A DNA stretch of 64,000 bases, from the NCBI RefSeq assembly GCF_013449375.1, contig NZ_JACDRR010000016.1, positions 62,001 to 126,000 of the forward strand, read 5' to 3'. Shown here piece by piece: positions 16,134-25,260 of the stretch (within the stretch, counting starts at the first letter, position 1; each line of letters opens with the position of its first letter). Below the pieces are notes generated by a model that searched no databases, was not told the origin of the DNA, and worked only from the letters and a program-made list of their open reading frames with translations. Both the position numbers and the translations under genes were made by a program. Source of the DNA: Pectobacterium sp. CFBP8739. Lineage in GTDB: Bacteria; Pseudomonadota; Gammaproteobacteria; Enterobacterales; Enterobacteriaceae.

Positions 16134-18497
16134 TTAGTCCCGTTTTCTCAGCAGCCGCAGCGCGTTGGCGGTAACCAGCGCCGTTGCGCCGGAATCGGCC
16201 AGCACCGCTAGCCACAGCCCGGTAATGCCCAGAATGCTGGTGACCAGAAAGACCGCTTTCAGTCCCAGCGCGATGGCAATGTTCTGACGAATATTACGCT
16301 GTGTGGCCCGTGACAGGCTAATCATCGCCGCCAGCCCAGTCAGGCGGCTGTGCGTTAACGCTGCGTCTGCCGTCTCCAGCGCCACATCCGTACCGCTACC
16401 CATCGCAATGCCGATCGTTGCAGCTTTCATTGCCGGAGCGTCGTTGATACCGTCACCCACCATCGCCACGGGATGCTGCTTGCTCAACTCGCTGACCGCC
16501 GTGACCTTATCGGCAGGGAGCAAGCTGGCGCGGTAATCGATCCCTAGTCTTGCCGCAATCGCTGCTGCCGCGCGGGGATTATCGCCTGTAAGCATCACGC
16601 CATGGATCCCCAACTGCTGCAAGGCATCCAGCGCTTCACGCGCATCGTGGCGTAGCGTATCGCTGAGCGCCAGCAAACCCAGCAACCTGTCGTCTTCTTG
16701 TACGACTACGACGGTTTTTCCTTCGCTTTCCAACGCGTCAATCTGTTGCATCCAATCGGCGTCGAGCAGGTCGGGGGCAACGCGAGTCGGCGCACTGACC
16801 TGAATCCGTTTGCTGCCTATCGTGCCTTCCACGCCGACCCCCGCTAGCGCTTTGCGGTTTTCCGCCAGCGGCAGGAATGTGTTGCTGGATAACGCATGCT
16901 GGACAATCGCTTTGGCAAGTGGGTGATGAGAACCCGATTCCACGGCGGCGGTGCGCGTCAGCAGCGCTGTTTCGCTAATGCCTGCGGCGGGGAGCACGTC
17001 CGTCACCTGCGGCTTACCTTCTGTCAGCGTGCCTGTTTTGTCGAACGTGATGGTCTTGATGCTGCCTAGTGATTCCAGCGCTGCACCGCCTTTAATCAGC
17101 GCCCCACGGCGCGTAGCGGCGGCCAGCCCAGACGTAATCGCCGCAGGCGTTGAGATCACCAGTGCGCACGGACAGCCGATTAACAACAGCGTCAGACCGC
17201 GATAAATCCACTCTTGCCACGGCTGCGCCAGCAACAACGGCGGCACGAGGATCACCAGCAGCGACAGCAGCATGATGGCCGGCGTGTAATAACGGCTGAA
17301 CTTATCAAGGAAGCGCTCTATCGGTGCACGGCGTTCTTCCGCTTCTTCTATCAGTTGCAGAATGCGGTCGATCGCGCTGTTGCCCGGCTGTGAGACCACG
17401 CGCAATTGCACGACCCGATCGACACACAGGCTGCCTGCGGCAATTTTCTCACCCGGCGTACGTTCAACGGGGACCGACTCGCCGGTCAGAGCACTTTCAT
17501 CAAAGCTGGCGTCGCTGTTTAAGAGCTCCGCATCAGCGGGAAGCCGCCCACCGGGTGCGACTTCAATCACATCGCCGGGAACCAGACTGGCGACAGGCAC
17601 AAGACGCCGTTGCCCGTTGACGATCGCCGTGGCATCTTCGGGAAGCAGCGCCATCAGTGCCGTTACGCCCCGTCGTGCGCGGTTGGCCGCGTAAGACTCT
17701 AGGTATTCGCCCAGCATAAACAGCAGCAAAATGACCGTCGCTTCGGTGGTGGCGCCAATCAAGAGCGCCCCGATAGACGCCACGCTCATCAACGTTTCAA
17801 TCGCGAAGGGAGTACCGGAGCGAATGAGCTGCACCGCTTTTTTCAGGATCGGAGTCAGCCCGACAATCGTGGTCGCGATAAACGCGATCTGCCCGCCGCG
17901 CTCGCTGAGCAGGGAAAGTCCCCAGCTTGCAGCAGCCAGCAAAGTGAAAAGTATTAAGAAACCATATTCATGTACGAAACGACGTACGGTTGAGAGTTCG
18001 GGTGGTGCGAGGGGGAGTGCGTTGTCCTGCAAGGTAAAGCCCGCTTGCTGGACGGCATGTTGAACCTGAGGACGAATGTCGGTGTCGGCATCAACAACCA
18101 GTTTTTCGGTGGCGAACAGCACTTTGGCTTGTTCAATTCCGGTGAGATTTTTTACTGCATTTTCAATTTTACGTGCGCAGCTAGGACAATCCATCCCGCT
18201 GATTTTCCAGCTAAAACGCTGGTTGGATCGGGGCCTGTCGCTGTCTCCGCCGTCGGGGTCGTCTGAATCTGCGCTACCGCCGCCGTCTGACGAATGTTGC
18301 TCTGTGCCACCCGTGGTCTGTCCCACGGCGTCAGATGCGTGTTTGATTGAACAGCAACTGTGCTCGGCATGGTTCGAATGCTGCGCGTGTTCATTGCAGC
18401 AGCTTTTGGTATGTTGCGCGGTTTTGCGCGGCGCGTGATGAACGCTGTTGTTGCAGCAGGCTGATTTCTCAGTGCTGTGGTGCTGATGAGAGTGCAT
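16134..18497 (-). CDS. zntA: ZntA, Zn/Cd/Pb-exporting P-type ATPase
   Basis: The 787-residue heavy-metal P1B ATPase pumps Zn2+, Cd2+ and Pb2+ to the periplasm. It has a heavy-metal domain with GMDCPSCARK (about residue 100), the CPC membrane motif (GCPCALVIS), the phosphorylation loop FDKTGTLTEG and the hinge GDGINDAPA. It is about 55 residues longer than E. coli ZntA because of an extra His/Cys-rich N-terminus (residues 1-60, many CC and HxH pairs) followed by an Asp/Gly/Ser linker, a likely added metal-binding arm. The ATG has AGGAGG. No ZntR-type dyad is visible upstream; a Fur-like box is. Confidence 0.96.
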   Translation of the reverse strand: MHSHQHHSTEKSACCNNSVHHAPRKTAQHTKSCCNEHAQHSNHAEHSCCSIKHASDAVGQTTGGTEQHSSDGGGSADSDDPDGGDSDRPRSNQRFSWKISGMDCPSCARKIENAVKNLTGIEQAKVLFATEKLVVDADTDIRPQVQHAVQQAGFTLQDNALPLAPPELSTVRRFVHEYGFLILFTLLAAASWGLSLLSERGGQIAFIATTIVGLTPILKKAVQLIRSGTPFAIETLMSVASIGALLIGATTEATVILLLFMLGEYLESYAANRARRGVTALMALLPEDATAIVNGQRRLVPVASLVPGDVIEVAPGGRLPADAELLNSDASFDESALTGESVPVERTPGEKIAAGSLCVDRVVQLRVVSQPGNSAIDRILQLIEEAEERRAPIERFLDKFSRYYTPAIMLLSLLVILVPPLLLAQPWQEWIYRGLTLLLIGCPCALVISTPAAITSGLAAATRRGALIKGGAALESLGSIKTITFDKTGTLTEGKPQVTDVLPAAGISETALLTRTAAVESGSHHPLAKAIVQHALSSNTFLPLAENRKALAGVGVEGTIGSKRIQVSAPTRVAPDLLDADWMQQIDALESEGKTVVVVQEDDRLLGLLALSDTLRHDAREALDALQQLGIHGVMLTGDNPRAAAAIAARLGIDYRASLLPADKVTAVSELSKQHPVAMVGDGINDAPAMKAATIGIAMGSGTDVALETADAALTHSRLTGLAAMISLSRATQRNIRQNIAIALGLKAVFLVTSILGITGLWLAVLADSGATALVTANALRLLRKRD

Positions 18498-18518
18498 GTC
18501 TTCCTCCTAGGTGATTAG

Positions 18519-18533
18519 TGATAGCGATTCTCA
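18519..18533 (-). promoter_or_regulatory. Possible Fur-type box upstream of zntA
   Basis: The minus strand reads TGAGAATCGCTATCA, which agrees with the 7-1-7 Fur pattern TGATAATCATTATCA at 12 of 15 places. It lies about 22-36 bases before the zntA start. This is a motif match by eye only. Confidence 0.35.
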
Positions 18534-18591
18534 TCAGGAACTTTACACTGCCGCCCAATGCTTAGCCAGCCTTTCGTGAGCGCCGAAAACG

Positions 18592-19221
18592 TCAGAAATA
18601 GAGGGAGCGAACAATCAGGAAATGGCCGCCAAAATAGCCCGCCGCCACAATCGCTTGATGGGCGCGGAACGGAAAACGGTAATGGTGAATCAGCCAGGCT
18701 GCATGGGCGACAAACAGCAATACGGTGCCCGTCAGCAGGGAGAAATTCGCGTTTGTTCCCAACGCAAAATATCGCTCGCCAGCAATCCAGACCATCAGCG
18801 TGGTTATGATGATGAATGCGCAGGCGGGCCAGCGCTGTGTGTCCAATCGTCCCCAGATAATCGCGATCAGGATCGCAGCCAGAATGACGAGTGTTAATGC
18901 CAGCGGCCAGAAGAAGGTGAGCGCGATTTGTCCGGTAAAGAAGCTAATTGTGTACAGCAAATGGGAGAGGAAATAGGCACCAAATGCGTAAAGCAGACGC
19001 TGAGTCGGCAGCAGCAACAGAGTATCTGCGATCAGTGTTGCCAGCAGCCCCAGCACAATCAGATAGCCCAGCACGCCAAGCAGCGGCGTCTGCCAGGCCA
19101 GCGCCAGCAGCAGTAGCATGGTGACCGGTTTGAATAACCAACGTTGCCACGTTGGGCCCCGGTAGCTGGCGTCCACATACAGCCAACCAGAAAAAAGTAC
19201 AGCAATAAATGACCAAAGCAT
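18592..19221 (-). CDS. yhhN: YhhN, TMEM86-family membrane protein
   Basis: The 209-residue protein has about eight hydrophobic helices and matches E. coli YhhN closely at both ends ([21 protein letters not shown], and the terminal [12 protein letters not shown]). The YhhN/TMEM86 family includes eukaryotic lysoplasmalogenases, which cleave vinyl-ether lysolipids; the bacterial function is not established. The start has AAAGGACACGCT before ATG. It is next to zntA on the same strand but about 95 bases apart, so it may have its own promoter or feed zntA by readthrough. Confidence 0.92.
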   Translation of the reverse strand: MLWSFIAVLFSGWLYVDASYRGPTWQRWLFKPVTMLLLLALAWQTPLLGVLGYLIVLGLLATLIADTLLLLPTQRLLYAFGAYFLSHLLYTISFFTGQIALTFFWPLALTLVILAAILIAIIWGRLDTQRWPACAFIIITTLMVWIAGERYFALGTNANFSLLTGTVLLFVAHAAWLIHHYRFPFRAHQAIVAAGYFGGHFLIVRSLYF

Positions 19222-19412
19222 AGCGTGTCCTTTTTGTGTTTTTGTTTGTGTCAGGATAAAGATAAGCCGTTCTTTATTCAGTGTAGGGGATTGTGAGGAA
19301 GTTAAACAACGCGTCGTGAGACGGATGCGACTTCTGTGAGCTTCATGGTATGTTATCGCCTGTTTTTATTGTAGATGGGCGCCGTGACGTCTCGAAGGGA
19401 GCACTGTGTTGA

Positions 19413-19733
19413 ATGAGTAATGAATCCGCGCTTTATTGTATTCAATTTATAAATAACGGTAAGAATTACCAGCTTTACGTGCGTGAGTTGGTGCAGAGCA
19501 GCCTGTTCGGTTTTATTGAAATCGCCGACTTCGTGTTTGATAGCCAGTCTGCGGTGTTGGTTGACCCGTCAACCGAGAAACTGAAAACGGAATTTTCCGG
19601 CGTTAGCCGCAGTTTCATCCCGCTACAGGCGATCATTCGTATTGATGCCGTGACGGAAAAAGGCAGCGCCCGCATTTCTGATTTAGGCGACAATGTGACC
19701 GCGTTCCCTTATCTTCCCAGCAAGAAACCCTGA
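19413..19733 (+). CDS. DUF1820 family protein
   Basis: The 106-residue soluble protein has no signal or membrane helix. It matches my recollection of the DUF1820 family (ALYCIQFINNGKNYQLYVRELVQSS at the front, then IPLQAIIRIDAVTEKG), which is common in gamma-proteobacteria and has no known function. GGGAG lies about 12 bases upstream of the ATG, a rather long spacing. It is a lone gene between yhhN and yhhL and ends at a strong hairpin. Confidence 0.82.
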   Translation: MSNESALYCIQFINNGKNYQLYVRELVQSSLFGFIEIADFVFDSQSAVLVDPSTEKLKTEFSGVSRSFIPLQAIIRIDAVTEKGSARISDLGDNVTAFPYLPSKKP

Positions 19734-19740
19734 TTTTTCG

Positions 19741-19774
19741 GCGCGTGTCCTTTGAGCGAAAGGGCACGCGCTTT
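19741..19774 (+). terminator. Terminator after the DUF1820 gene
   Basis: GCGCGTG and CCTTT pair with AAAGG and CACGCGC (one mismatch) around GAGCG, followed by TTTAT. It lies between the converging DUF1820 gene and yhhL. Confidence 0.8.
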
Positions 19775-19804
19775 ATCCGCTTTGTGCCCCAGCAGAAGTA
19801 GCGG

Positions 19805-20083
19805 TTACGACTTCGGCGACTTAGGCAGCTTTTTCTGCCACGCCAGCAGTTCAAACACGCCAAAAAGGAAAATACGTGCCTGAAGCGCGCGGTTCAGCGC
19901 GGGGCTGTCTTTCGGCTGGCTGGATTTTAACAGCAGCAGTTGAAAACCATGCATCAGGATCATAAACACCATCGCCACGGTCATGAAGATATTCAACGGC
20001 CTGGGAAACGGCTGAATCAGGTTGAGCAACAAAAATCCCCACACGCCCAGCATCAATAATCTGCCAAGGTTAATCAAAATCAT
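19805..20083 (-). CDS. yhhL: YhhL, DUF1145 membrane protein
   Basis: The 92-residue protein has two membrane helices (about 5-22 and 32-52) and the conserved stretch NLIQPFPRPLNIF, followed by ARIFLFGVFELLAWQKK. This matches E. coli YhhL over its length. Function is unknown. It lies 26 bases downstream of rsmD on the same strand, as in E. coli, so the two form an operon. Confidence 0.88.
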   Translation of the reverse strand: MILINLGRLLMLGVWGFLLLNLIQPFPRPLNIFMTVAMVFMILMHGFQLLLLKSSQPKDSPALNRALQARIFLFGVFELLAWQKKLPKSPKS

Positions 20084-20109
20084 CTCTTACCCTTACGTTG
20101 CTGCGAAGA

Positions 20110-20685
20110 TCACTGACGGATGTACAAACGGTAGGCGACCTGACCGGCAATTTTCTCGCGGTGCAGTTGCCAATTCTCTGGGATAGTCAGCTGCGCATTT
20201 TCCACCTCGGTTTCCACGTAAATCCACGCGTCTGGCGCCAACCAACCCTGTTGTTCCAGCAGCGCAAGCGTGTTATTCAGCAGTTCTTTACGAAACGGCG
20301 GATCGAGAAACACGACGTCAAATGGCGTGCCCGGCTTCGCCAGCCAGCTCAGGGCATCAGTATTGACCACCTCGGCATTTTCCGCCCGAAGTAACGCCAG
20401 ATTTTGCGTTAATTGCTGGGCGACTGCACGCTCCATTTCCAATAATGTGGTGTGAGCGGCGTAACGGGATAAGGCTTCCAGCCCGAGCGCGCCGCTGCCA
20501 GCGAAACAGTCCAGACAACGCGCCTGTTGGATGACGGGAGCCAACCAGTTAAACAACGTTTCCCGCACGCGATCGGTGGTGGGACGTAAACCGGGGCTAT
20601 CAGGAACCGGAAGTTTTCTGCCGCGCCATTGACCACCGATGATTCGGATTTGTCCGGCGGCTGACGATGCGTTTTTTTTAGCCAT
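20110..20685 (-). CDS. rsmD: RsmD, 16S rRNA m2G966 methyltransferase
   Basis: The 191-residue enzyme uses SAM to methylate G966 of 16S rRNA in the assembled 30S subunit. The SAM-binding motif LDCFAGSGALGLEALSR lies at about residues 58-74, and the catalytic base-binding motif DVVFLDPPFRK near residue 123. The N-terminus (RIIGGQWRGRKLPVP, then LRPTTDRVRETLFNWL) is the family hallmark. It is divergent from ftsY and probably cotranscribed with yhhL. Confidence 0.96.
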   Translation of the reverse strand: MAKKNASSAAGQIRIIGGQWRGRKLPVPDSPGLRPTTDRVRETLFNWLAPVIQQARCLDCFAGSGALGLEALSRYAAHTTLLEMERAVAQQLTQNLALLRAENAEVVNTDALSWLAKPGTPFDVVFLDPPFRKELLNNTLALLEQQGWLAPDAWIYVETEVENAQLTIPENWQLHREKIAGQVAYRLYIRQ

Positions 20686-21025
20686 AGCTCACAGGGTTAT
20701 TGTTGTGCCGCATCATCATGGTGTGGATACGGGCAGGAAATTTCTGGCGCTATTCTAGCGGCGGTTACGTGTAGAGGGAATGTTAAGATGGATGTTAAGG
20801 CGCTTAACCCAAAATTTTGTGTTGTCTGCGGCCTTCTGATAACACGCGGCGTTTGACACACTTCGTTACGGACATTGCCTTTCGTTACGAAGATTGCAGG
20901 TAACGAGTCGCATTGTCTGCCATTGCCTCCGTGTTGCTGTCGGCAGGAAAGTGTTAAACTTATTGTTTAAATATGATTTTCATTGATTGATTCGCTGCGG
21001 TGAGCAGCGTGGAGCGCGATCGCAC
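20686..21025. other. rsmD-ftsY intergenic region
   Basis: The 340 bases hold no gene. They contain a 17-base imperfect direct repeat (TTCGTTACG, three bases, ATTGC) at 20862-20878 and 20881-20897. The second copy begins an 11-base palindrome TTCGTTACGAA. The ftsYEX promoter must lie to the right of this. Confidence 0.55.
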
Positions 21026-22369
21026 ATGTCAAAAGAAAAGAAGCGCGGTTTTTTTTCCTGGCTGGGACTAGGGAAACAGGAAGAAAAACAACAAGAGCAG
21101 CCGCAAGAGACGCCGGTTGTGGACGAACAGCCCTCAGCGGCGGGCTCGGATGCCGCAGCATTGGCTCATCAGACCGTTGAACACGCGCCGAAGCACGTAG
21201 AAAAATCGCTGCCGGAAGCGTCTGTCATTTCTACCCCCGTAATTTCCGCAACCGACGATCGTGACCCGACCGATCATGACGTTCTCGATCGGGATGTCGC
21301 GGATCCGATCGTGCAGACCGAGATCGCCGAAAGTGTCATAGCGACTGAGGCCGAACCGGATGTCGTGCAGCCGGAAGAATACGAAGAACAAGAACTTGCG
21401 CAACCAGAGGCGGTTCCGGTTATTGCGCAAGAGCAGGAACGCCCAACGAAAGAGGGGTTCTTCGCGCGACTGAAACGCAGTCTGGTAAAAACGCGCCAGA
21501 ACCTCGGTTCAGGATTTATCGGATTGTTTCGCGGTAAGAAAATCGACGACGATCTGTTTGATGAGCTGGAAGAACAACTGCTGGTTGCGGATGTCGGGGT
21601 CGAGACGACCCGTAAGATCATCGGCAGCCTGACAGAGCACGCCAGTCGCCGCCAGTTGAAAGATGCTGATACGCTTTTTGTGAAGCTGAAAGACGAAATG
21701 GCGGAGATTCTTGCTAAGGTGGACGCCCCGCTGAATATCGAAGGCAAAACGCCTTATGTCATTCTGATGGTTGGCGTTAATGGTGTGGGTAAAACCACCA
21801 CCATCGGGAAACTGGCACGTCAGTTCCAGGCGCAGGGCAAATCCGTGATGCTGGCAGCGGGGGATACCTTCCGTGCGGCGGCGGTTGAGCAGCTTCAGGT
21901 CTGGGGACAGCGCAATAACGTGGCGGTGGTCGCGCAGCATACCGGCGCGGATTCGGCATCGGTGATTTTCGATGCGATTCAGGCAGCGAAAGCTCGCGGC
22001 GTGGATGTGCTGATTGCGGATACCGCTGGTCGCTTGCAGAACAAAGCGCACTTGATGGAAGAGCTGAAAAAAATTGTGCGTGTGATGAAGAAACTGGACG
22101 AAGACGCGCCGCATGAAGTGATGCTGACGTTGGACGCGAGCACCGGTCAGAACGCGGTGAGTCAGGCTAAGTTGTTTAATGAAGCTGTTGGGCTGACGGG
22201 GATTACCCTGACGAAGCTGGACGGTACCGCGAAAGGCGGGGTGATTTTCGCTATTGCCGACCAGTTTGCGATTCCTATCCGCTATATTGGGGTTGGGGAA
22301 GGCATTGATGATTTACGGCCCTTCAAGGCCGATGATTTTATTGAGGCACTTTTTGCCCGAGAGGATTAA
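21026..22369 (+). CDS. ftsY: FtsY, signal recognition particle receptor
   Basis: The 447-residue GTPase docks SRP-ribosome complexes at the membrane and the SecYEG translocon. Residues 1-150 are the acidic, repeat-poor A domain seen in enterobacteria. The NG domain follows with P-loop GVNGVGKTTT (about residue 255), DTAGR (about 335) and TKLDGTAKGG (about 400). The ATG at 21026 (MSKEKKRGFFSWLG) is preferred to an upstream non-ATG start at 20987 because it matches the family and is preceded by GGAGCG. ftsE begins five bases after its stop. Confidence 0.96.
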   Translation: MSKEKKRGFFSWLGLGKQEEKQQEQPQETPVVDEQPSAAGSDAAALAHQTVEHAPKHVEKSLPEASVISTPVISATDDRDPTDHDVLDRDVADPIVQTEIAESVIATEAEPDVVQPEEYEEQELAQPEAVPVIAQEQERPTKEGFFARLKRSLVKTRQNLGSGFIGLFRGKKIDDDLFDELEEQLLVADVGVETTRKIIGSLTEHASRRQLKDADTLFVKLKDEMAEILAKVDAPLNIEGKTPYVILMVGVNGVGKTTTIGKLARQFQAQGKSVMLAAGDTFRAAAVEQLQVWGQRNNVAVVAQHTGADSASVIFDAIQAAKARGVDVLIADTAGRLQNKAHLMEELKKIVRVMKKLDEDAPHEVMLTLDASTGQNAVSQAKLFNEAVGLTGITLTKLDGTAKGGVIFAIADQFAIPIRYIGVGEGIDDLRPFKADDFIEALFARED

Positions 22370-22374
22370 AACGG

Positions 22375-23046
22375 ATGATTCGTTTTGAACAGGTCAGTAA
22401 AGCTTACCTCGGTGGGCGTCAGGCATTGCAAGGGGTGAATTTCCATCTGCGCCCTGCGGAAATGGCGTTCCTGACCGGCCATTCTGGCGCAGGGAAAAGT
22501 ACCCTGCTGAAACTGATTTGTGGCATTGAACGTCCCAGCGCGGGTCAGATTTTGTTTGGCGGTCATAACATTAGCCGCCTGAAAAAACGTGAAGTCCCGT
22601 TCTTGCGGCGTCAGATCGGCATGATCTTTCAAGATCACCATCTGCTGATGGAACGCACGGTCTATGACAATGTCGCGATGCCGCTCATCATCGCGGGTGC
22701 CAGCAGTGAGGATATCCGTCGTCGGGTGTCCGCTGCGCTGGACAAGGTTGGCCTGCTGGATAAAGCGAAAAACTATCCTATCCAACTGTCAGGTGGTGAG
22801 CAGCAGCGCGTTGGCATTGCGCGCGCGGTGGTGAACAAACCCGCCGTATTGCTGGCGGATGAACCGACCGGCAATCTGGACGAAGCGCTGTCAGAAGGCA
22901 TTCTGCGCCTGTTTGAAGAATTCAATCGCGTTGGCGTCACCGTCCTGATGGCGACGCATGACACTGGGTTGATCACCCGCCGTAATTACCGTGTGCTGAC
23001 GCTGTCGGATGGCCGCATGGTGGGGGGAAACCACGATGGTGAATAA
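22375..23046 (+). CDS. ftsE: FtsE, cell-division ABC ATPase
   Basis: The 223-residue ATPase pairs with FtsX at the septum and drives amidase activation through EnvC during daughter-cell separation. It has Walker [10 protein letters not shown] (residue 37), the signature [14 protein letters not shown] (about 139) and Walker [14 protein letters not shown] (about 160). It lies between ftsY and ftsX; its 3' end overlaps the ftsX start by about 11 bases. Confidence 0.97.
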   Translation: MIRFEQVSKAYLGGRQALQGVNFHLRPAEMAFLTGHSGAGKSTLLKLICGIERPSAGQILFGGHNISRLKKREVPFLRRQIGMIFQDHHLLMERTVYDNVAMPLIIAGASSEDIRRRVSAALDKVGLLDKAKNYPIQLSGGEQQRVGIARAVVNKPAVLLADEPTGNLDEALSEGILRLFEEFNRVGVTVLMATHDTGLITRRNYRVLTLSDGRMVGGNHDGE

Positions 23047-24004
23047 CGTCCGTAATGCGAAAAAGCCTGCTGAAAAATCGAAAGCGTTGCGCGGCGGCTG
23101 GCAGGAACAGTGGCGCTATGCCTGGACGAATACGCTGGCTGATATGCTGCGCCAGCCGCTGGCGACGTTCCTGACCGTCATGGTGATCGCCATTTCGCTG
23201 GCATTGCCCAGCATCTGTTATCTGGTGTGGAAAAACGTCAGTCAGGCTGCCACACAGTGGTATCCCTCGCCGCAGCTGACGGTGTATCTGGATAAATCGC
23301 TCGATGACAACGCGGCGCAGGCGGTTATCACGCAGCTTCAATCGGAAGAGGGCGTTGATAAAGTCAATTACCTGTCGCGCAATGAAGCGATGGGCGAGTT
23401 CCGCAACTGGTCTGGTTTTGGCGGCGCGCTGGATATGCTGGAAGAGAATCCGCTGCCAGCGGTGGCGATTATCACGCCGAAAATGAGCTTTCAGGATTCC
23501 ACCACGCTGACAACACTACGGGATCGCGTGGCGGCGACGCAGGGCGTGGATGAAGTGCGGATGGACGACAGCTGGTTTGCACGGCTGGTGGCGCTGACCA
23601 ATCTGGTTGGGCAAATTTCCGCGACGATTGGCATTTTGATGGTCGTCGCTGTCTTTTTGGTGATCGGCAACAGCGTGCGCCTGAGCATTTTCAGCCGCCG
23701 TGAAACCATCAACGTAATGAAGCTGATTGGCGCGACGGACGGGTTTATTTTGCGTCCTTTCCTGAATGGTGGCGCGGCAATGGGCGTCGGTGGTGCGGTG
23801 CTATCGCTGATTCTGTCACAGGCGCTGGTCTGGAAGCTGGATGCGGTGGTGGCACAAGTGGCTTCCGTCTTTGGTACGACGTTCGCTGTTAAAGGGCTGA
23901 GTTGGGATGAGTCTCTGCTGCTGCTGTTAATCGCTGGCATGATTGGTTGGCTGGCCGCCTGGTTGGCCACCGTGCAACATTTACGCCGTTTTACACCACA
24001 GTAA
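23036..24004 (+). CDS. ftsX: FtsX, cell-division membrane protein
   Basis: The 322-residue protein has the classical FtsX layout: a basic cytoplasmic N-terminus, helix 1 (about 44-64), a large periplasmic loop with the EnvC-contact region and the conserved [23 protein letters not shown], then three helices (about 195-310). It is about 30 residues shorter than E. coli FtsX at the N-terminus. The ATG at 23036 ([10 protein letters not shown]) follows GGGGGGAAACCACG; an earlier ATG at 23009 is possible. It is the last gene of ftsYEX. Confidence 0.95.
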   Translation: MVNNVRNAKKPAEKSKALRGGWQEQWRYAWTNTLADMLRQPLATFLTVMVIAISLALPSICYLVWKNVSQAATQWYPSPQLTVYLDKSLDDNAAQAVITQLQSEEGVDKVNYLSRNEAMGEFRNWSGFGGALDMLEENPLPAVAIITPKMSFQDSTTLTTLRDRVAATQGVDEVRMDDSWFARLVALTNLVGQISATIGILMVVAVFLVIGNSVRLSIFSRRETINVMKLIGATDGFILRPFLNGGAAMGVGGAVLSLILSQALVWKLDAVVAQVASVFGTTFAVKGLSWDESLLLLLIAGMIGWLAAWLATVQHLRRFTPQ

Positions 24005-24167
24005 GCGTTTTCTGGTATAATTATCCCCTGTAATTCAGACCGTATTGCAGGGGAAATCTCCTCAGCGACATCTCTTCTTTGCGCTTCCCGCTGTGTTTTC
24101 CCCTTGATTTTTCGTGCGTTAACGGTTCGTTTTCCCCCTGCTTGATCTCTGGCAGGAGGTGAATAAA

Positions 24168-24227
24168 ATGATAGGAACTTGCGAGCGAAATCACAGTCTG
24201 AATAGACAGATTTTAGGATTTGAGTAA
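24168..24227 (+). CDS. Possible 19-codon ORF in the rpoH leader
   Basis: ATG at 24168 is preceded by AGGAGGTGA (24154-24162), a nine-base match to the 16S anti-Shine-Dalgarno tail with ideal spacing. It opens a frame for MIGTCERNHSLNRQILGFE ending TAA at 24227. The sigma-E promoter lies inside it, so only transcripts from upstream promoters could carry the ribosome site. It may be a real leader peptide or chance. Confidence 0.3.
   Translation: MIGTCERNHSLNRQILGFE
24174..24201 (+). promoter_or_regulatory. Sigma-E promoter of rpoH (P3-like)
   Basis: GGAACTT at 24174-24180 and TCTGA at 24197-24201 are separated by 16 bases, matching the RpoE consensus. This resembles the E. coli rpoH P3 promoter in sequence and place. 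It lets extreme heat or envelope damage raise sigma-32 production. Confidence 0.85.
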
Positions 24228-24336
24228 ATAGGTTTTAAAGATGCCGTGTTTTGCTATTTTCGCGCAAAACGATGCGGCGAAGTAGTGCTAATATAGTCGA
24301 CTGCAATATGACGAGTAGAGCAACTGAGAGGGTTGA

Positions 24337-25194
24337 ATGACCAAAGATATGCAAACTTTCACCTTAGTTCCCCAGGGCAGTCTGGAAGGGTATATTCGTG
24401 CCGCCAATGCCTATCCGATGCTGACGGCGGAGGAAGAGCGGGCGCTGGCTGAACGGCTGCATTATCAGGGCGATCTGGATGCGGCTAAGCACCTGATTCT
24501 GTCACACCTGCGTTTTGTTATTCACGTTGCCCGTAACTATTCCGGCTACGGCCTGCCGCAGGCGGACCTGATTCAGGAAGGGAATATCGGCCTGATGAAG
24601 GCGGTACGCCGCTTTAACCCTGAAGTGGGCGTGCGCTTGGTTTCTTTCGCCGTGCACTGGATCAAAGCAGAAATTCACGAATATGTGCTGCGTAACTGGC
24701 GTATTGTGAAAGTCGCAACCACCAAAGCACAGCGTAAACTGTTTTTTAACCTGCGGAAGACGAAAACGCGCCTCGGCTGGTTTAATCAGGATGAAGTCGA
24801 GCTGGTGGCACGCGAACTTGGCGTGACCAGCAAGGACGTGCGCGAGATGGAATCTCGTATGGCGGCGCAGGATATGACGTTCGATCCAACGCCGGAAGAA
24901 GATTCGCACGATGGCAAGGCGATGTCGCCGATGCTTTACCTACAGGATAAATCGTCTGACTTTGCCGACGGCATTGAAGAAGATAACTGGGACACGCATG
25001 CGGCGGATAAGCTCACCTACGCGCTGGAAGGGCTGGATGAACGCAGCCAGCACATTATCCGTGCGCGTTGGCTGGACGATGAGAACAAATCCACCTTGCA
25101 GGATTTGGCCGATCAATACGGCGTTTCCGCCGAGCGCGTGCGTCAGTTAGAAAAAAATGCAATGAAAAAACTGCGAGCGGCGATAGAAGCGTAA
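24337..25194 (+). CDS. rpoH: RpoH, heat-shock sigma factor sigma-32
   Basis: The 285-residue alternative sigma directs heat-shock transcription. Region 2 reads [17 protein letters not shown] and then [14 protein letters not shown]. The RpoH box [17 protein letters not shown] (about residues 131-147) is specific to sigma-32. Region 4 with its helix-turn-helix ends the protein ([27 protein letters not shown]). GAGAGGG lies just before the ATG. As in E. coli, the 5' coding region probably folds into an RNA thermometer; that was not tested. Confidence 0.97.
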   Translation: MTKDMQTFTLVPQGSLEGYIRAANAYPMLTAEEERALAERLHYQGDLDAAKHLILSHLRFVIHVARNYSGYGLPQADLIQEGNIGLMKAVRRFNPEVGVRLVSFAVHWIKAEIHEYVLRNWRIVKVATTKAQRKLFFNLRKTKTRLGWFNQDEVELVARELGVTSKDVREMESRMAAQDMTFDPTPEEDSHDGKAMSPMLYLQDKSSDFADGIEEDNWDTHAADKLTYALEGLDERSQHIIRARWLDDENKSTLQDLADQYGVSAERVRQLEKNAMKKLRAAIEA

Positions 25195-25219
25195 TCGCTC
25201 TTATCGTCTCTTTCTGTAG

Positions 25220-25247
25220 CGACCGGGTAATACCCGGTCGTTTTGTT
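25220..25247 (+). terminator. rpoH terminator
   Basis: CGACCGGGT and ACCCGGTCG form a perfect 9-bp stem with loop AAT, followed by TTTTGTTTTTTT. It also separates the converging panM gene. Confidence 0.92.
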
Positions 25248-25260
25248 TTTTTGTCTGATG

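Larger units (their letters stand above)
24005..24336. other. ftsX-rpoH regulatory region
   Basis: The 332 bases carry a 10-bp stem (CCCCTGTAAT with ATTGCAGGGG, one G-U pair, 24025-24053) after ftsX without a T-run, a sigma-E promoter, and a 19-codon ORF with an unusually strong ribosome site. Several rpoH promoters are expected here from E. coli; only the sigma-E one was recognised with confidence. Confidence 0.7.

Noticed and set aside
18498-18600. Search for a ZntR (MerR-type) dyad before zntA
   Set aside because: No inverted ACTC-GAGT type dyad with 19-20 base promoter spacing was found; absence is noted, not proof.
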